From assembly GCA_022695795.1 (NCBI GenBank), contig MU404064.1, forward strand, positions 124,001 through 188,000: DNA of 64,000 nt, read 5' to 3'. A program made the position numbers and the translations under genes. How positions within the stretch are numbered: position 1 is the stretch's first letter; each line of letters opens with the position of its first letter. The notes below the pieces were generated by a model. That model was not told the origin of the DNA. It saw nothing but the letters and a program-made list of their open reading frames with translations, and ran no database searches. Origin of the DNA: Biscogniauxia marginata. Taxonomy: Eukaryota; Ascomycota; Sordariomycetes; Xylariales; Xylariaceae. This document shows positions 34,340-46,682 of this stretch, one piece after another.

Positions 34340-35137
34340 GCTTGTGGCGATCGGAGATTACGAACTATAGGAGTGAGTGACTGGAAGGGAAGAAGGGAAA
34401 AAGAAGAAAAGAAAAAAAGAAAAAGGAAAGAAGACGCAATGGAATTAACGAGCGATGCAGACGTCGACGATGGGATACTGTTTTCTCATATCATGGCTTG
34501 TAATAATACGAGTAGGAAGGGAATATCGGACTACACGTGTGGGAACAGGTATTTCTGTCGTCGTATTTCGAGTTTGTGAGGTGTTGCATTTTATGTTAAC
34601 TACAGGTAGAATTGCTTTTTGGGGTCGGACCTAGCCTCGGTGTTTTCGGGGGTGGGGGGCAGATTTAGTTTACATAACAAGCTTTCCCCTTGCATATGCT
34701 GGCGTCATGAGCTTCTATAACCGGAGTAGTTCTAGGCACTCGGACCACATCTCTATAAAAGGAAACACCTTCACAAATACCTACATCTACCTAGACTTAT
34801 AACGTGCACTAATAACATGTAGGTAGGTATATGCATGTGAAAGGTACCTAAAGTACTAGGTATAGGTACATGTATCGTCTTAGCAACTTGTAATTCCAGA
34901 TCGACTTCGGACTATATACTGTAAATGGATATCTCAATTGTGACAGAAGCAATAGGAACTTACCCATGTAGAAACCAAGTCAATGAATATTCCTGCCCTT
35001 CCCATCTTCATCTTGAATAAACGATACCTGCACTTAGGTATAATTCTATTTAGAAGCATTTACTCAGCCATCCCATTATAACTCCAAATACGGGTCTAGT
35101 CTCTAGTCTGTACCTCTATCTTAGCCATGTACGTATA
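34340..35137. other. intergenic, 0.8 kb
   Basis: Upstream region of the kinase gene and 3' flank of the thioesterase gene. A cluster of TAGGTA/TACCTA motifs lies at about 34779-34870, as in other spacers. No gene. Confidence 0.55.
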
Positions 35138-36124
35138 TCATATTTTACTCTTCCCTGTCCTCCGTTTCGCCAAGTTCTTCTCGCCGCTCAGGACCATCGC
35201 AACGTGGTGACTCAGCGCCACAATCTCGCCCGTCTCATCCAGGATTACGATCTCGTAGTCCTGCCGCCCGTTCCTTACCTGCTTCGCTTCCAGGCGCACG
35301 AATAGCCACTCGACCCCCTCCGGCGGCAGCGCCTTCTTGACGTCGAGGTTTAGCACCAGCGTCGGATACCATTGCCAAGACTTCTGACCACCCTCCTCAT
35401 CCTTCTTCTTCTTCTTCTCCCCTTCAAATCCCTCCAGCAACTGCGGCCACGCGTCCGAGACGAACCCGATACTCTCGTTCGTGAAGCGCTCCCCGGACTC
35501 GAGGCGCACCCACTCCTCGACCAGGTTCGGCCTCGTTCTCCCGCCGCGTGGCAGGAACATGCGCACGTGGTTCATCGCCGCGCGGAACTTGGAGAACGGG
35601 CGGTTCTTCAGCTCCGCCCAGTGCTCGTTGCTACCCTCGGCTCCGAGCCGAGCAAAGTCCGCCGGCCTCGGCGGCGGCGGCGGCTGCAGCGACCAGCCGG
35701 TCTCCAGGGACACGCCGCTTTCGGTGTCGAGGTTCGCGTTCGTGATATACGCCACGACCTCCTCGCGGCCGTTCTGCGTTAACGTCACGTGGATGGTGGA
35801 GGTCTGGCGGCCGAGCTTGACGTCGCGCACTGCCACCGTTGCGGGGCCTGTCTGCGTCCGTCGCACGAACTCGACGTGTACCGTCATTGTGTGCGGCTGG
35901 TTCTGCGACGCCAGTGTAGTGCGGAAGTGCAGCGCGGCGACGCGCAGGAGAGCGGACGTCACTACGCCTCCATGGGGCACTGGGAGCGAGTATTGAGTAT
36001 TTTCTCATAAGTTTCGTGGAGCTAACTCACCAGAACCTATGCACCACTCTGGGTGGAAGTTGACATGATAGGTATGTGAGTCCTTAGCCTCTACTGCCGT
36101 GGCTTCAGCGAAGGTGGGCGCCAT
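35138..36124 (-). CDS. acyl-CoA thioesterase-like protein (TesB/4HBT double hot-dog family)
   Basis: Two exons, complement(35138..35979, 36031..36124), 311 aa; 51-nt intron GTGAGT...TCCCAG splitting a Val codon. The N-terminus HTYHVNFHPEWCIGSVPHGG is characteristic of the thioesterase-like family; it leads into VVTSALLRVAALHF and HVEFVRRTQTGPATV, the first hot-dog half. The second half ends with WLFVRLEAKQVRNGRQDYE, then ILDETGEIVALSHHVAMVL. Family members hydrolyse acyl-CoA thioesters, often medium- or long-chain; the substrate is not evident. No peroxisomal PTS1 is present (C-terminus GKSKI) and no clear mitochondrial presequence. A Lys-rich run (about residues 221-227) lies in a predicted loop. 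Confidence 0.82.
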
Positions 36125-36795
36125 ACCTAAACCGTAAAAAGATGGTTAGCTGTAAAGGAATTCCCAATGAAATCCCATAATACGGCTATCTATATTAAAA
36201 GGAGTTTGCAGATAACAAGGTGTCATTGATGGTATGCCACAATATCCTTGAATGTTGTAGGTAGTAGTGGTAGTAGTAGTGAGTGAGGTGTGAAAGGGTG
36301 ATGAATGACGAAATGAATATACCTCGGCAATTTGTTCCCATCTCTGACGATCTTCTTTGTTTAGTCATAACCCCGTAAATGTAATGTGCACAAAACCATA
36401 ACATATACTGTATTAATCTTTCTAGTTACCAAATTCAACCCCCTATTGAGATTACATAGGAATTTACCATGTAGTAGTTTATCAGTGGAAATTTTAACAT
36501 TGGTGGGTATGTACTAAAACATCTAGCATCGCTCATCCTCCCACTCTGTTTTGGCCAATGTTAACTAACTCCTAACCGCCCCTTGGGGGTGTTGTGTTTC
36601 TTCTCACAGCCAACTCTTCATCGACGACTTCGCACGATAGGGACTATCTCGGGCATATACACGTCGATCTCGGCAAAAAGAAAATGAGTACTTTTATTCT
36701 TCTTCCAGTATCTGCTAAATAACCTCCTTGACACGAAGATATATACATATGCCGAATATACACGACTGAGAATCCCTTCCCATAGCGCTCTAGAT
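36125..36795. other. intergenic, 0.67 kb
   Basis: Upstream of the thioesterase gene and downstream of the cellobiohydrolase stop. Contains a short run of TAGTAG-type units (about 36261-36280). No gene is recognised. Confidence 0.55.
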
Positions 36796-38433
36796 CTAGA
36801 CGGTGACAGTAGAGCCGACAGGGCCGAATCTGATGTTGGACCAGATAACCTGGCTGTGAAAAGGTTAGTCATGTTAATAACTATTGAAGGGGAGTTGCTT
36901 TCAACGTACGCGTTGGGGATGTTGGCCTCGACATCGGCGGGGACGCCGGAGTCCTGAGGGCAGTCACCACGGTCGCCGCCGGGCTGGCCAGCCTTCTCAG
37001 GCGGGTAGCTAGAGTCGAGCCAGAGCATGTTTGCGTAGTGCTAAGTTCTAGTTAGTAAAATGTCCTCATGTTTCAAGCTTGCGTAGACGTACGTCATCCC
37101 AGATGGACATGACAAGGACGAGGGGCTTCGAGACAGCATCGGTCAATTGGGTAAAGCCGCCAACCTCGTTGAAGCGGTCTCGGTCACCCAGGACCTTGAA
37201 TTGGGCCTCACAGTACTCCGGTGTTATGCTGCTCTCCGCGGGGATGCCGTCATACTTGGCGCCGGGGATTTCGATCTTCTTGCCATCCTGGACGAAGAAC
37301 TGCGTGAACTTGTTCTCCTCGAATTGGGTAACGACACTAGATTCCCTTGTGTTAGCGGATATTTGACCCATCACTTCTCTCAGACGGAACTTCATCCTTA
37401 CGTGAAAACCTTGCTAGTGTCAACGGTCTTGCCCTCGCCGTAGAAGTCCGTGTTGCCCATGCGGTACGGGTTGTAGTCGCATCCGTTGGCGTCACACTTG
37501 CCAGCAAATCGGTCATCGGAGTAGGTACCACCGCACTGATCGGTCTCACAGACGTGATATTCGTTGGTAGTGCAAGGGTGAGGGGTGAAAGCGAAAGAGT
37601 GCGAGTTGGACTCCCTGAGTGTCGTGTTAGTTGTTACACCGCGAGAATTATATATTCCAGCCTTACCAGACGTCTATCTCAGCACAGCAGGCTCCGTATG
37701 GGCCAACACCGGCATTGGCATCATTGGTTGAAGGCTCCCATCCTTCAACGTTGGCCTAAAGAGCATAATAGTTAGTGTTTCTGTGGCATCGATTTACTGT
37801 TTAAAAAGAGAGAGAGAAGCATATGCATACCTTGCCACCGACAAACTTCAAGTCCCGAGCACATTGAGCATCACAGTAGCCAGTTCCGTACTTGGCACCA
37901 GCTTTGTTGGTCGGGTAGCTTGAGGTACCACCGTCCTCTTCCATAGCGACGAAGTAGAGAGCAGCATTGAGTCCACAGTCCACAGTTGACAAGTCGACAT
38001 CGAAGGCAAATTCGTTACCGAGAAGAGTGAAGGTCTGGTACGACGATTCACCATTCATTAGGTAGAATCGGGAGCCGATGTTGGTGCCGTACTCGTGCTT
38101 GGTGACGAACTTAAGGGTCAGGGCATCACCGCTGGTAGATGCGCCGTAGGTTGTCTGATAGTCGGCCCCTTCGACGGCACACTTCTGGGCACATTCCTCA
38201 CCAGAGCTGCACTGCGAAGTCCACTCGTTGCCGTCATAACAGTTCTCGGTTCCCTCAGTTCCATGAAGCCAGCGCCAGTTGGCATCGATGGTCACTTCAC
38301 CGTTGACCGCAGTACAGCTACCGCCGCTAGTACATTTCTTCCAGGTCAGTTTGGGGTGGGTTTCCGTCTGCTGAGTACCGACCTGCTGGGCAGATGCAAA
38401 CCCAAGCAGGGCCGCTGCAACGAGGGGCAACAT
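36796..38433 (-). CDS. cbh1: GH7 cellobiohydrolase (CBH1-type), no cellulose-binding module
   Basis: Six exons, complement(36796..36853, 36910..37040, 37093..37336, 37402..37614, 37667..37755, 37831..38433), 445 aa; introns 56, 52, 65, 52 and 75 nt, all GT-AG. A signal peptide [15 protein letters not shown] precedes QQVGTQQTE. The catalytic motif [14 protein letters not shown] gives nucleophile E227, D229 and acid/base E232; with 15 residues removed these become E212, D214 and E217. The loop text [28 protein letters not shown] and [15 protein letters not shown] is that of processive cellobiohydrolases rather than GH7 endoglucanases. Many Cys indicate the usual disulfide set. The protein stops at [17 protein letters not shown], the end of the catalytic domain, so the Ser/Thr linker and CBM1 of two-domain CBH1 are absent. 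It is secreted and acts on crystalline cellulose, releasing cellobiose from reducing ends. Confidence 0.96.
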
Positions 38434-38514
38434 GGTGATATCTTTATTTCAGGAGTGTAGGGAAGGGTGATTTGCCTAAGCTTTTAGTGCGCGAATTCAA
38501 ACGGGACTCGACCC

Positions 38515-38522
38515 GTCTTATA
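38515..38522 (-). promoter_or_regulatory. TATA-like box of the cellobiohydrolase gene
   Basis: On the minus strand the sequence reads TATAAGAC, 82-89 nt before the ATG, followed by a leader with no ATG. The position is normal for a strongly expressed fungal secreted-enzyme gene. Confidence 0.5.
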
Positions 38523-41500
38523 CTTCTAGCCTTCCCCCTACTCAGATGATCGACGCCGGCCTCATACCGTCTAATTTGCTCGCCGCGGAACTGGCCTCGA
38601 TATGATCATTTTGGGCTACATCAAGAGCAGGTTGTCTTAATGTCAACGCCATGACTAAACTCGCAACTATATTGGATACCCACTATCCTTGCCAAGTCCC
38701 GACGGATATTAATTAGGTTCGAAGTTGAAACGGAGGGTGAACATGCCAGGGGATGTTGCACGAGTATCGTGTTCTAGAGGCCCAGGGAACATACGCTACG
38801 TCGGAAGCAGCAAAAGCAAACCCGAGAGCTTGTCATCTAAAGGGGGACGACCAGTTGGTGCAGCGAGCACCTCAGTCAGTCAGCCAAGGTCTCTGCGCCT
38901 AGGGATCTGGGGTACGTATGTTCCGGCGTAATATAATCTTGACATTATGCCTGAGAGTAAAGTCCGGAGCAGACCCAAGTTGGCAGCGGGGTAGAAACGA
39001 GGATCCTCGTTTGGCAGTGTTGGGGGCTACATAATTAGTTCGGAGTGTTGATGTGTGGCTTTACGGGCCGTTGAGTCTAAGCACGCGGAGATTGAACCGC
39101 CGAAAGGTAGCCGTCCGAGAGGCAGCAACTGAGAGATCTGCAGCGGATCGCCTAGCTTTACGACTCTTTTCGAGTAGCCTAGCGGCGCCAAGCGAGCCGT
39201 TGGATTAGGACGAAATGCCGTCTTTCGACCCACTCAGAATTCCGGTCCGGAACACGGAGGGCACCGGTCACGCAATAGTAGGTAGTTAAGGATGAGGATA
39301 TCGCTACAAAGTTCGAGTTTTAGAAGATCAATGCTGAATATTGGGGAAACTGTAATAGATGTGACTCGCCAATAGATCTTGTTTAGATCTGGTGTAACTG
39401 ATAAGGAGACGAGCTAATATAGACTTGCTACTACCTACTATCAATATCAAATAACAATTGGACATGCCGCCAAGGTTATGATGCCGAGCCGTGGGGTCGC
39501 GGCAAATATCAACTCTCTTTATCCAGAACCGTACAAGAACGGATGCCAAGTCTCTTCTCCTCCTCCGTAGTGATACCCTGTAATAGAAATTGAGGCAAAG
39601 TTGTGTATTTAGCCAATTATCGGGAGCGCGAGCCCTGTATAGTGTTTATTTATGGTTCCATGTCTTGGGCCGCTCGTCGAGACTATTAACTAAGCCCTTT
39701 ATATCAATCCCCTGCGAGAGGGAATGAAAGGTAACTCATATCAATAAGCGGGTCTGTTTACGTTAGCATCTTTTACCGGAGTTCGCCGGCTGATTATCAT
39801 GAGTTGCTTTGTAGAAATTTGGTGATGATTTATCAGAGTTGCTACAAAATTTCATCAAATTAGATTAGTTGGGTTTATGAGTTGGTATAGGAGGACAAAA
39901 AAAGATCTTTGGCCAACCTACAGCACGCATAGAAAGGTCCGCTTAGTCAAAGTGTGAGACATGAAGTTTTATCAGTTATCATCTCGATTCTGGCTGTTGA
40001 TAGCCAGGCCGTTGGATCATGGACAGGTGAACCTGGCAAGCGACCCGACCTGATTTTTCGTAATTCCGTTATTTTAAATGACGAAAATTAACTGCACAGC
40101 TTGTAAGTATTAAGGGGTCACTCACTACCTGCTGGAAATATTGCCTATTAATCTTCAATGTTTTTATATTCCTTGTTGCTGATACTAGCTATGGTAATAA
40201 AAGACTAGTGCTATGCCATGTGCAGATTTTAATATAATAACTTTCGCTTCGGTTGTTTATTAGCTGATGAAAAGACCACGAGGCTGCTCGTTCAAGATAA
40301 TTTAACCACATAAGTAATAAAAACTGGCTATCCCTCTTTCGTGGAAAGCTTGGCGCTATAGGTCTTCTCGTCTACAGGCACTAATGAGTAGAGGCTGGTC
40401 GTTATCAGTATTAAATATATGGTCCTTTCTACTATGATAAAGATTAATAGGCAGACACTTTATGTTAGTAAGGGCTGCTTTTTTAGACTCGAAGTCGTTC
40501 TTTTGGAGATGAAGTATGGTAGAAGGACCCGGTGATTCCACCTAAGATAACTATTCACAGAGGCCACTGTTTCTTTATTTTTAGCTCCCATTAAGGAGCT
40601 TGTATGTGTTGGTTTAGTTTCTGTTGATGTTGTTTTTAGAGAATTGAATCTAATGTTGATGACGAATCAACAATTTTGATTCTTAGCTCTTCACGCCGAG
40701 AGGCAAGGCGAAGGTAATACGCTAAACTCAGACTGAGCTCATAGAAAAGAACACAAAATAAAGATTGTAAAAAAATTTTTTACTATTTTGTTACTCCTAT
40801 AATGTGATTCATGTTGAGATGAGACGAAGATGTGAGGATGGGATCAGGTGTATTTGTTCAAGGTGAGTCTAGATAGGAGGGCGAAGCCCTGGTAAGGGTC
40901 ATATAGCCCCATATTTCAACAATTCATACTGGGGAAACAAAAAGGTAGGAATAATGAAACCAGGACTGCGGTGGCTCTTGTGCGTGCTCCGGTGATTTTC
41001 ATTCGTGCCGCGGGGGGTACGAGATATGCTCCCTGCTTCTGGCTCAAATCCTATTTCAAACGTTCTTGATTTTAAGGGAGATAGTCTTTAGTAAGAAGGT
41101 ATCGTTCGTAAGATGTTTCGCATTAAGTTATTATGTATTAATTGGTGCGACTGCCTGTCGTGAGGGAACGTCTCTTCAGTGCAATTCCATGTCGAACTGA
41201 CCGATGGATGCGCGTCTTCATAGCCGCAATCTGATTTGCCGGGAGTAACCCGGCTTATCGGCTCAATGCTCAGTAATCTCTCCTCGGCTTATACAGAGAA
41301 CTAAACGACCGGGCTACGGGGTAAGATTACCTTGTAGTTGTTTATCGCCAATATCGAATACCCCAGTATACTCGCTTCTTCCACGACAATACTACTCGAT
41401 ATTACATTAAACTCAGTATAAAAACTCGGGTTTTAAAACTGGAAATAAAGAGAAGAAAGTGCTGTCTCGGCCATGGCAAATGACAAGTCCACGTTACAAG

Positions 41501-43166
41501 GATGGTGTTAACTTTGGGGGCAGGTCCAAGTATACATAGATGATGATAATGATGATGTGAAGTGTTATAAGGGACCATATTGGCTTGATTCGATTTAGGT
41601 GTCAAGCTAAGATAATAAAGGTGATTCGACTATCTAGGTAAGTTGCTAACTTATATTCCTAAGCTGTCCAACTAACATAGAATCGTTACGATTACTGAAA
41701 TTAAACTATTAAAGATACCTGTTATAACTAATATATTTTCCACGGGGATATTTAAAACTCAGTTTATAATCACCCAGTACCTTATTAAAATAAAAATAAA
41801 ACCCACCACTATAAACTTAACAAGGCCTATCCGTGTTTTATATATAGTTTCAACTACTTATATACTAGGTTAGTTTTATACTTTTACGTAGTTTTCTTTC
41901 ATAATGAATCTATTTTGCACGATATATGCTCACTTCCTCACAGACTCGTATATATAGAAATAAAGCCCTATTTGACTATACTTGCCCCCTATCATATCAT
42001 ATCCAATAACCGAAGGTATCGCGTTGATTATATTTGAATTTCACTAGGATTTCTAAATGTGAGAGACTAGTTGGAACTCAGACCTTATTGTGGAACTCGG
42101 AGTGAGATTAGAAATATCTGGAGGATGAGCGTGGCACATTAAAATCATACATGACTATACTTTACTGAATAGTATGCTCAAGAATCCCTTGTACCTTTTT
42201 ACCCGGGGGGGGGGGCTGCATTTCATCCTAGACTCAGAGAACCCGCGCCCTATCGTGCATGGAAATATAGAAGTCTTACCAAGAAACAGCTTCTTCCCAG
42301 CTCGCATTACTGATGAAAATACTACAGGTATTGTGATTACTGCAATTCTAGTGATCTATCATCCTTGACACAAGCAATTCCCGAGGCTGTCCCTGTATCT
42401 TATTCTGGATCTTATGGTATACATCTCATACCAGAACTGCCAATCGTAATTTTCTGGTGAAATGTGCTTAGTCTTAAACAGACTTAGACTCCAATACTAA
42501 CATAGGAAGACGCCGAGGAGATCCCACTGGAAGTAACAAGATGATTGGTTTCATTTAGTTATTGAAGATGCGGAATGGCACTAGCTCGATTGTATTTTCG
42601 ACTACAAATAGCTAGTATTTATCTACCTAGCAAGTTTAATATGTAACAACCAGTACGACATAGCATATCATGAGGGACTAGCTAGCCTTGGAGTTGGATC
42701 ACGTATGAGGATGATCTTCGGGAATCTATAATACGATTTTCCAACGTGTATAGCAAGTTCAGTTGTGGACGGACGCACTAAGGAGTTTGGACATCTGGAT
42801 GTGACAACTTAGTAAAGGTTGGTAAGTCTAGATCAATTTCCGTAGGTAGTCTTCTACAATATTGCCGCTATCTATAAATGGTACCTATCGGCCGTCTTAG
42901 CGTGCCGTAAGAATATTGGGTCGCACTACAAGTCGAAGCTTGCATAAGATCCCGGGTCCTAGGTTATATGCTAACTTTGTTTCGTTCAATCATATAACAC
43001 GGCCTAAGCAAACGAACCCCACCTACCACATGTTGATGATTACTTATTACTTCCTCGGATGGGCGACTAGGGATATGGATTACTGAACAACGGCTGCCAC
43101 GGCCTTCTTATGTACCAAAAAGTCTTAGCTAGCTTCTATCTGTAAATAGTACTGACCGTACCTTCT

Positions 43167-43172
43167 TATAAA
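43167..43172 (+). promoter_or_regulatory. TATA-like box of the NRPS-like reductase gene
   Basis: TATAAA, about 117 nt before the chosen ATG at 43289. Called by consensus and position only. Confidence 0.4.
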
Positions 43173-43288
43173 CTTCGCTAATATTCCCATTCGCTTCTTT
43201 CAAAATTGAAATTCGAGTCGTTCGTCGTTCCTTAGTGAAATCAACATCTTATGTGCCGAGACAACTTTCACACACAGAGTCATTGACC

Positions 43289-46200
43289 ATGTTTAGAGCA
43301 ACCGAAGCACTTTATCCAAATGCGATAAGACGTCAACTGTCTCGAACTAGGCCGTTTGCCACCATCGTAAGCGTTGATGGGAAATGCCAGGACCTGAGCT
43401 TTGCCGAACTGGACAATGTAACGAATAGAGCCGCTTGGTTTCTCGACGAACATCTACAACAAGATGAAAAGGTTCTCTATATGGGGCCGAGCGATATCAG
43501 GTACCTCATATGGGTTCTCGCAGCTATGAAGACGGGCAAGTGCGTAAGTATACATCCCTTTCATTGGTTTCTCACCTTACTACGAATAATAAACTGGCAT
43601 TCTTCGAGAGGGAGGCGCTGGAATCTTACAATAGATGGCCTGGGAAACGGATTCTACTAAATATAAAACTAAGCTGAAGATTTCTTATGCAACCCACCGC
43701 TGTAGTGAAATCTAAGCTAATTGAAACCACCAAAAAAAACTGTAGGTCTTGTTTCCTTCTCCGAGCAATCCCATTCCCGCCAACAAACGATTATTTGAGA
43801 CGGTGGGAGCTTCGAAGCTCATGTATGCCCCAGAGGCTGCAGACCTGTTGTCACCTCTTATCCAGGTTACACGGAATATTGTCACAGCGTTTGTTACGCC
43901 GACTTACAAGGACGTGATGAGCCAAGACCTTGCGCAGGAATACCCCTTCGAGGGAACTTTCGATGAACTCAAAGACACCAAGTTTATGGGTCTTCACACC
44001 TCGGGTACTTCAGGTCATCCAAAGCCACTTTACTGGAATCACATGGCAGCATCTACTCTTGCGTCATGTCGTGATCCATCTATACCAGTGAATAACCGGG
44101 ACGGTCCGAACTTGACAGCTGAGCTTTTCGTCGGGCATAATGTCCTCAATCCATTCCCGATGTACCATGTAAGCACTACAACCTCCCGAATCCCAATATA
44201 ATATACTTACAACTAATTAAAATTTATCCAGCTCGGTGGTATGGCTCCAACCTTAGGGTCTATCCACTACGATAATACCATGATCCTACCAGCACCTGGG
44301 ACACGACTGACGCCCGAAAATATGACTGCACTTTTGATATATGGCAAATGTACAGCTGCATTCGTTCCCCCGTCAGTCCTAGAAGCAATGTCAAATTACC
44401 CTCCCGGAGTAGAGGCCCTAGCTGGGTTACAGAAAGTGGGTTATACTGGTGGACCCCTAAATCCAACACGAGGCAAAGAGCTAGCCAAACATGTCCGACA
44501 CTTGTTTCCTATACTAGCAAGTACCGAGGGCGGGCCATCTCATCTCGTTAGCTCTGGAGACAGTTCACACTGGAACGCCTTCAAGTTTATAGACGTCGGT
44601 CAACGAATGGAAGAAGTTATGCCTGGCTTCTACGAACTGGTGTTTCCGCGAACTGAACTAGTCAACTATACGCATGCTTTTTTCCAAACATATCCCGACG
44701 AAACGGAATACCGGACGTCGGATTTATTTGTTCCTGCTGAAGGTCAAGATGGCTGGTGGATCTATAGTGGCAGAGCAGACAACTGGGTTGTCATGTCGAA
44801 TGGGTTAAAAATGGATCCGACAGATATAGAAAACACGGTAGCCTCCCACCCAGATGTCACAGGGGTGCTGGTTGCAGGATCTCAGCGTTTACGGCTGTGC
44901 ATGATCCTCGAAATGAAGTCACCCCCGACCAGCCACGCAGAACGTGAGAAGATATTAGAAGGGTTATGGTTATCCATTAACGAGGCAAATAAGGCGTCAC
45001 CAAAATTCGGAAGGGTGCCTAGGGAGTTGATCATGTTTGCAACAAAGGAGAAGCCCTTTTTACGGGCTAGCAAGGGAACAATACAACGAAGGTTGACCAT
45101 CATGGCGTACGACCGAGAGATTAATGAGATGTACGCCCAAGCTCAGGAAGGACTTCTTACTCATGACCTGCCCCCTCTCAAATCCACAGAGTTGCAAGAT
45201 TTAATACCCTTCTTAACAAATCTCTATGCGCACACATTGGACAAAGAGGATATTGAAATAAGCACCGACGACGACCTATTTGCTCGCGGCCTGGATTCGT
45301 TGGCCAGTGTCATACTATCGGCACGCTTGAAAGCGGCTTTAAGGAATTACGGGGTCGAGAGTAAAAGGCTCGATCTCATCAACAATAAGTTGTTGTACTC
45401 AGCAACAACAATCAGACGCATGGCAGAAGCACTAGCAGCGTTGGTGGCTGAAAATGGCAGGTTTGATGAGATCGTGTCGTCTACAAGCCATGAGCAGCAA
45501 GTAGAGGAGCTAGTGGCTAAGTTCGAAAGCGAGCTTCCTCGCTCCAACAAGAATAAACACGTACCAGCAGGATGTACTAAGCAAACCATTATACTGACGG
45601 GTTCAACGGGGTCACTTGGGTCGTATATTCTATCATCGCTGCTTGCGAGGAAGGATGTAAAGAAAGTCTACTGTCTCAACCGCAGTGAAAATGCAAGGGA
45701 AAAACAGGAGAATTTACTCAAGAGCCGGAGCCTACCGGACTTATCGACCCAGGATGGCCGGGTGGTATTCATACAAGCCAGGCTGTCTGAGCCAAAACTT
45801 GGACTCTCGGAGGATCAGTACAGTATACTCGCCAAAGAGACAACATCCATCATTCATAACGCGTTCCCCGTCAATTTCTTGCTGAGCGTCCTGTCGTTTG
45901 AGCCACAGGTCCAAGCTTTGGTTAACCTTGTCAAACTTGCCGCCGAAGGAGACAAAACGCCGTCAGTGTTTTTCGTGTCAAGCATTGCTGCTGCCATCCC
46001 TGTTACGGGCAACCATGAAACGATTCCGGAAGCTGTTCTTAGTTCAGAGAATGCCAAGTATCTACTCCAGCAAGGCTATGCCCAAGCAAAGCATGTATGT
46101 GAGCGCTTACTAGAAAAATACGCAGTATTGTCCGAGGGCAGGAAGGCAGCAGTTCTTCGCGTCGGTCAGATCTGCGGGCCAATCTCAGGGAATGGCGTCT

Positions 46201-46682
46201 GGAATATGTGGGAATGGACACCTTCTCTGGTCGTGAGCTCCAAGTTTCTCGGCGTTGCCCCTGACTCCCTCGGCGGCATGGAGATCAACTGGATCCCCGT
46301 AGACAAGCTGGGCCGCATAGTCACAGAACTCGTTTATACAACTTCAGCGAGCAGCAGCAAAGGCCTCACGGTGTATAACGTGGTAAATCCGACGATCACC
46401 CCCTGGGAGGAACTCCTTCCGATAGTCAAGAAGGCTGCGCCTGCTACTGTGTCGCCCAAAGAATGGATAGACCGGTTGGAGGCGAGCGATAACGGTACTC
46501 ACATGATCAACGATAACCCTGCGCTCAAACTAGTCGATTTCTATAAGCAGACAATGCTTGGTGAGATGACACCAGTCAAGGTCGAGATGGAAAACCTCTT
46601 GAGTGGCAGCGAAACGGCAAAGTGGCTAACTCCTATAAAAGAAGAGCATATGGCTCGTTGGATAAAGTCATGGAGGTTATAA
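43289..46682 (+). CDS. NRPS-like carboxylic acid reductase (adenylation-thiolation-reductase)
   Basis: Three exons, join(43289..43543, 43746..44168, 44232..46682), 1042 aa; introns 202 and 63 nt, phase 0. The start is the first ATG in frame (MFRATEALYPNAIRR); the frame stays open 54 nt upstream, so a further 5' exon is possible. Adenylation domain: GLHTSGTSGHPKP (167-179), YRTSDLF, SGRADNWVVMSNGLKMDP (about 405-422) and the catalytic Lys in LRASKGTIQRR (K507). Thiolation domain: DDLFARGLDSLAS with phosphopantetheine Ser582. Reductase domain: TGSTGSLGSYIL (682-693, NADPH site) and YAQAK (Y842, K846). No condensation domain is present. Such enzymes activate an aryl or alkyl acid, load it on the carrier and release an aldehyde or alcohol using NADPH. 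The substrate cannot be read from sequence. No other biosynthetic gene adjoins it. Confidence 0.92.

Larger units (their letters stand above)
38434..43288. other. gene desert of 4.85 kb
   Basis: Between the divergent cellobiohydrolase (-) and NRPS-like reductase (+) genes. The left part is the cellulase promoter and the right end the reductase promoter. Elsewhere there are only short frames, none with a recognisable motif. A G-run lies at about 42204-42214. GC-richer patches (about 38720-39290 and 40860-41040) in AT-rich surroundings could be old element remnants, but I find no terminal repeats. Confidence 0.5.
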
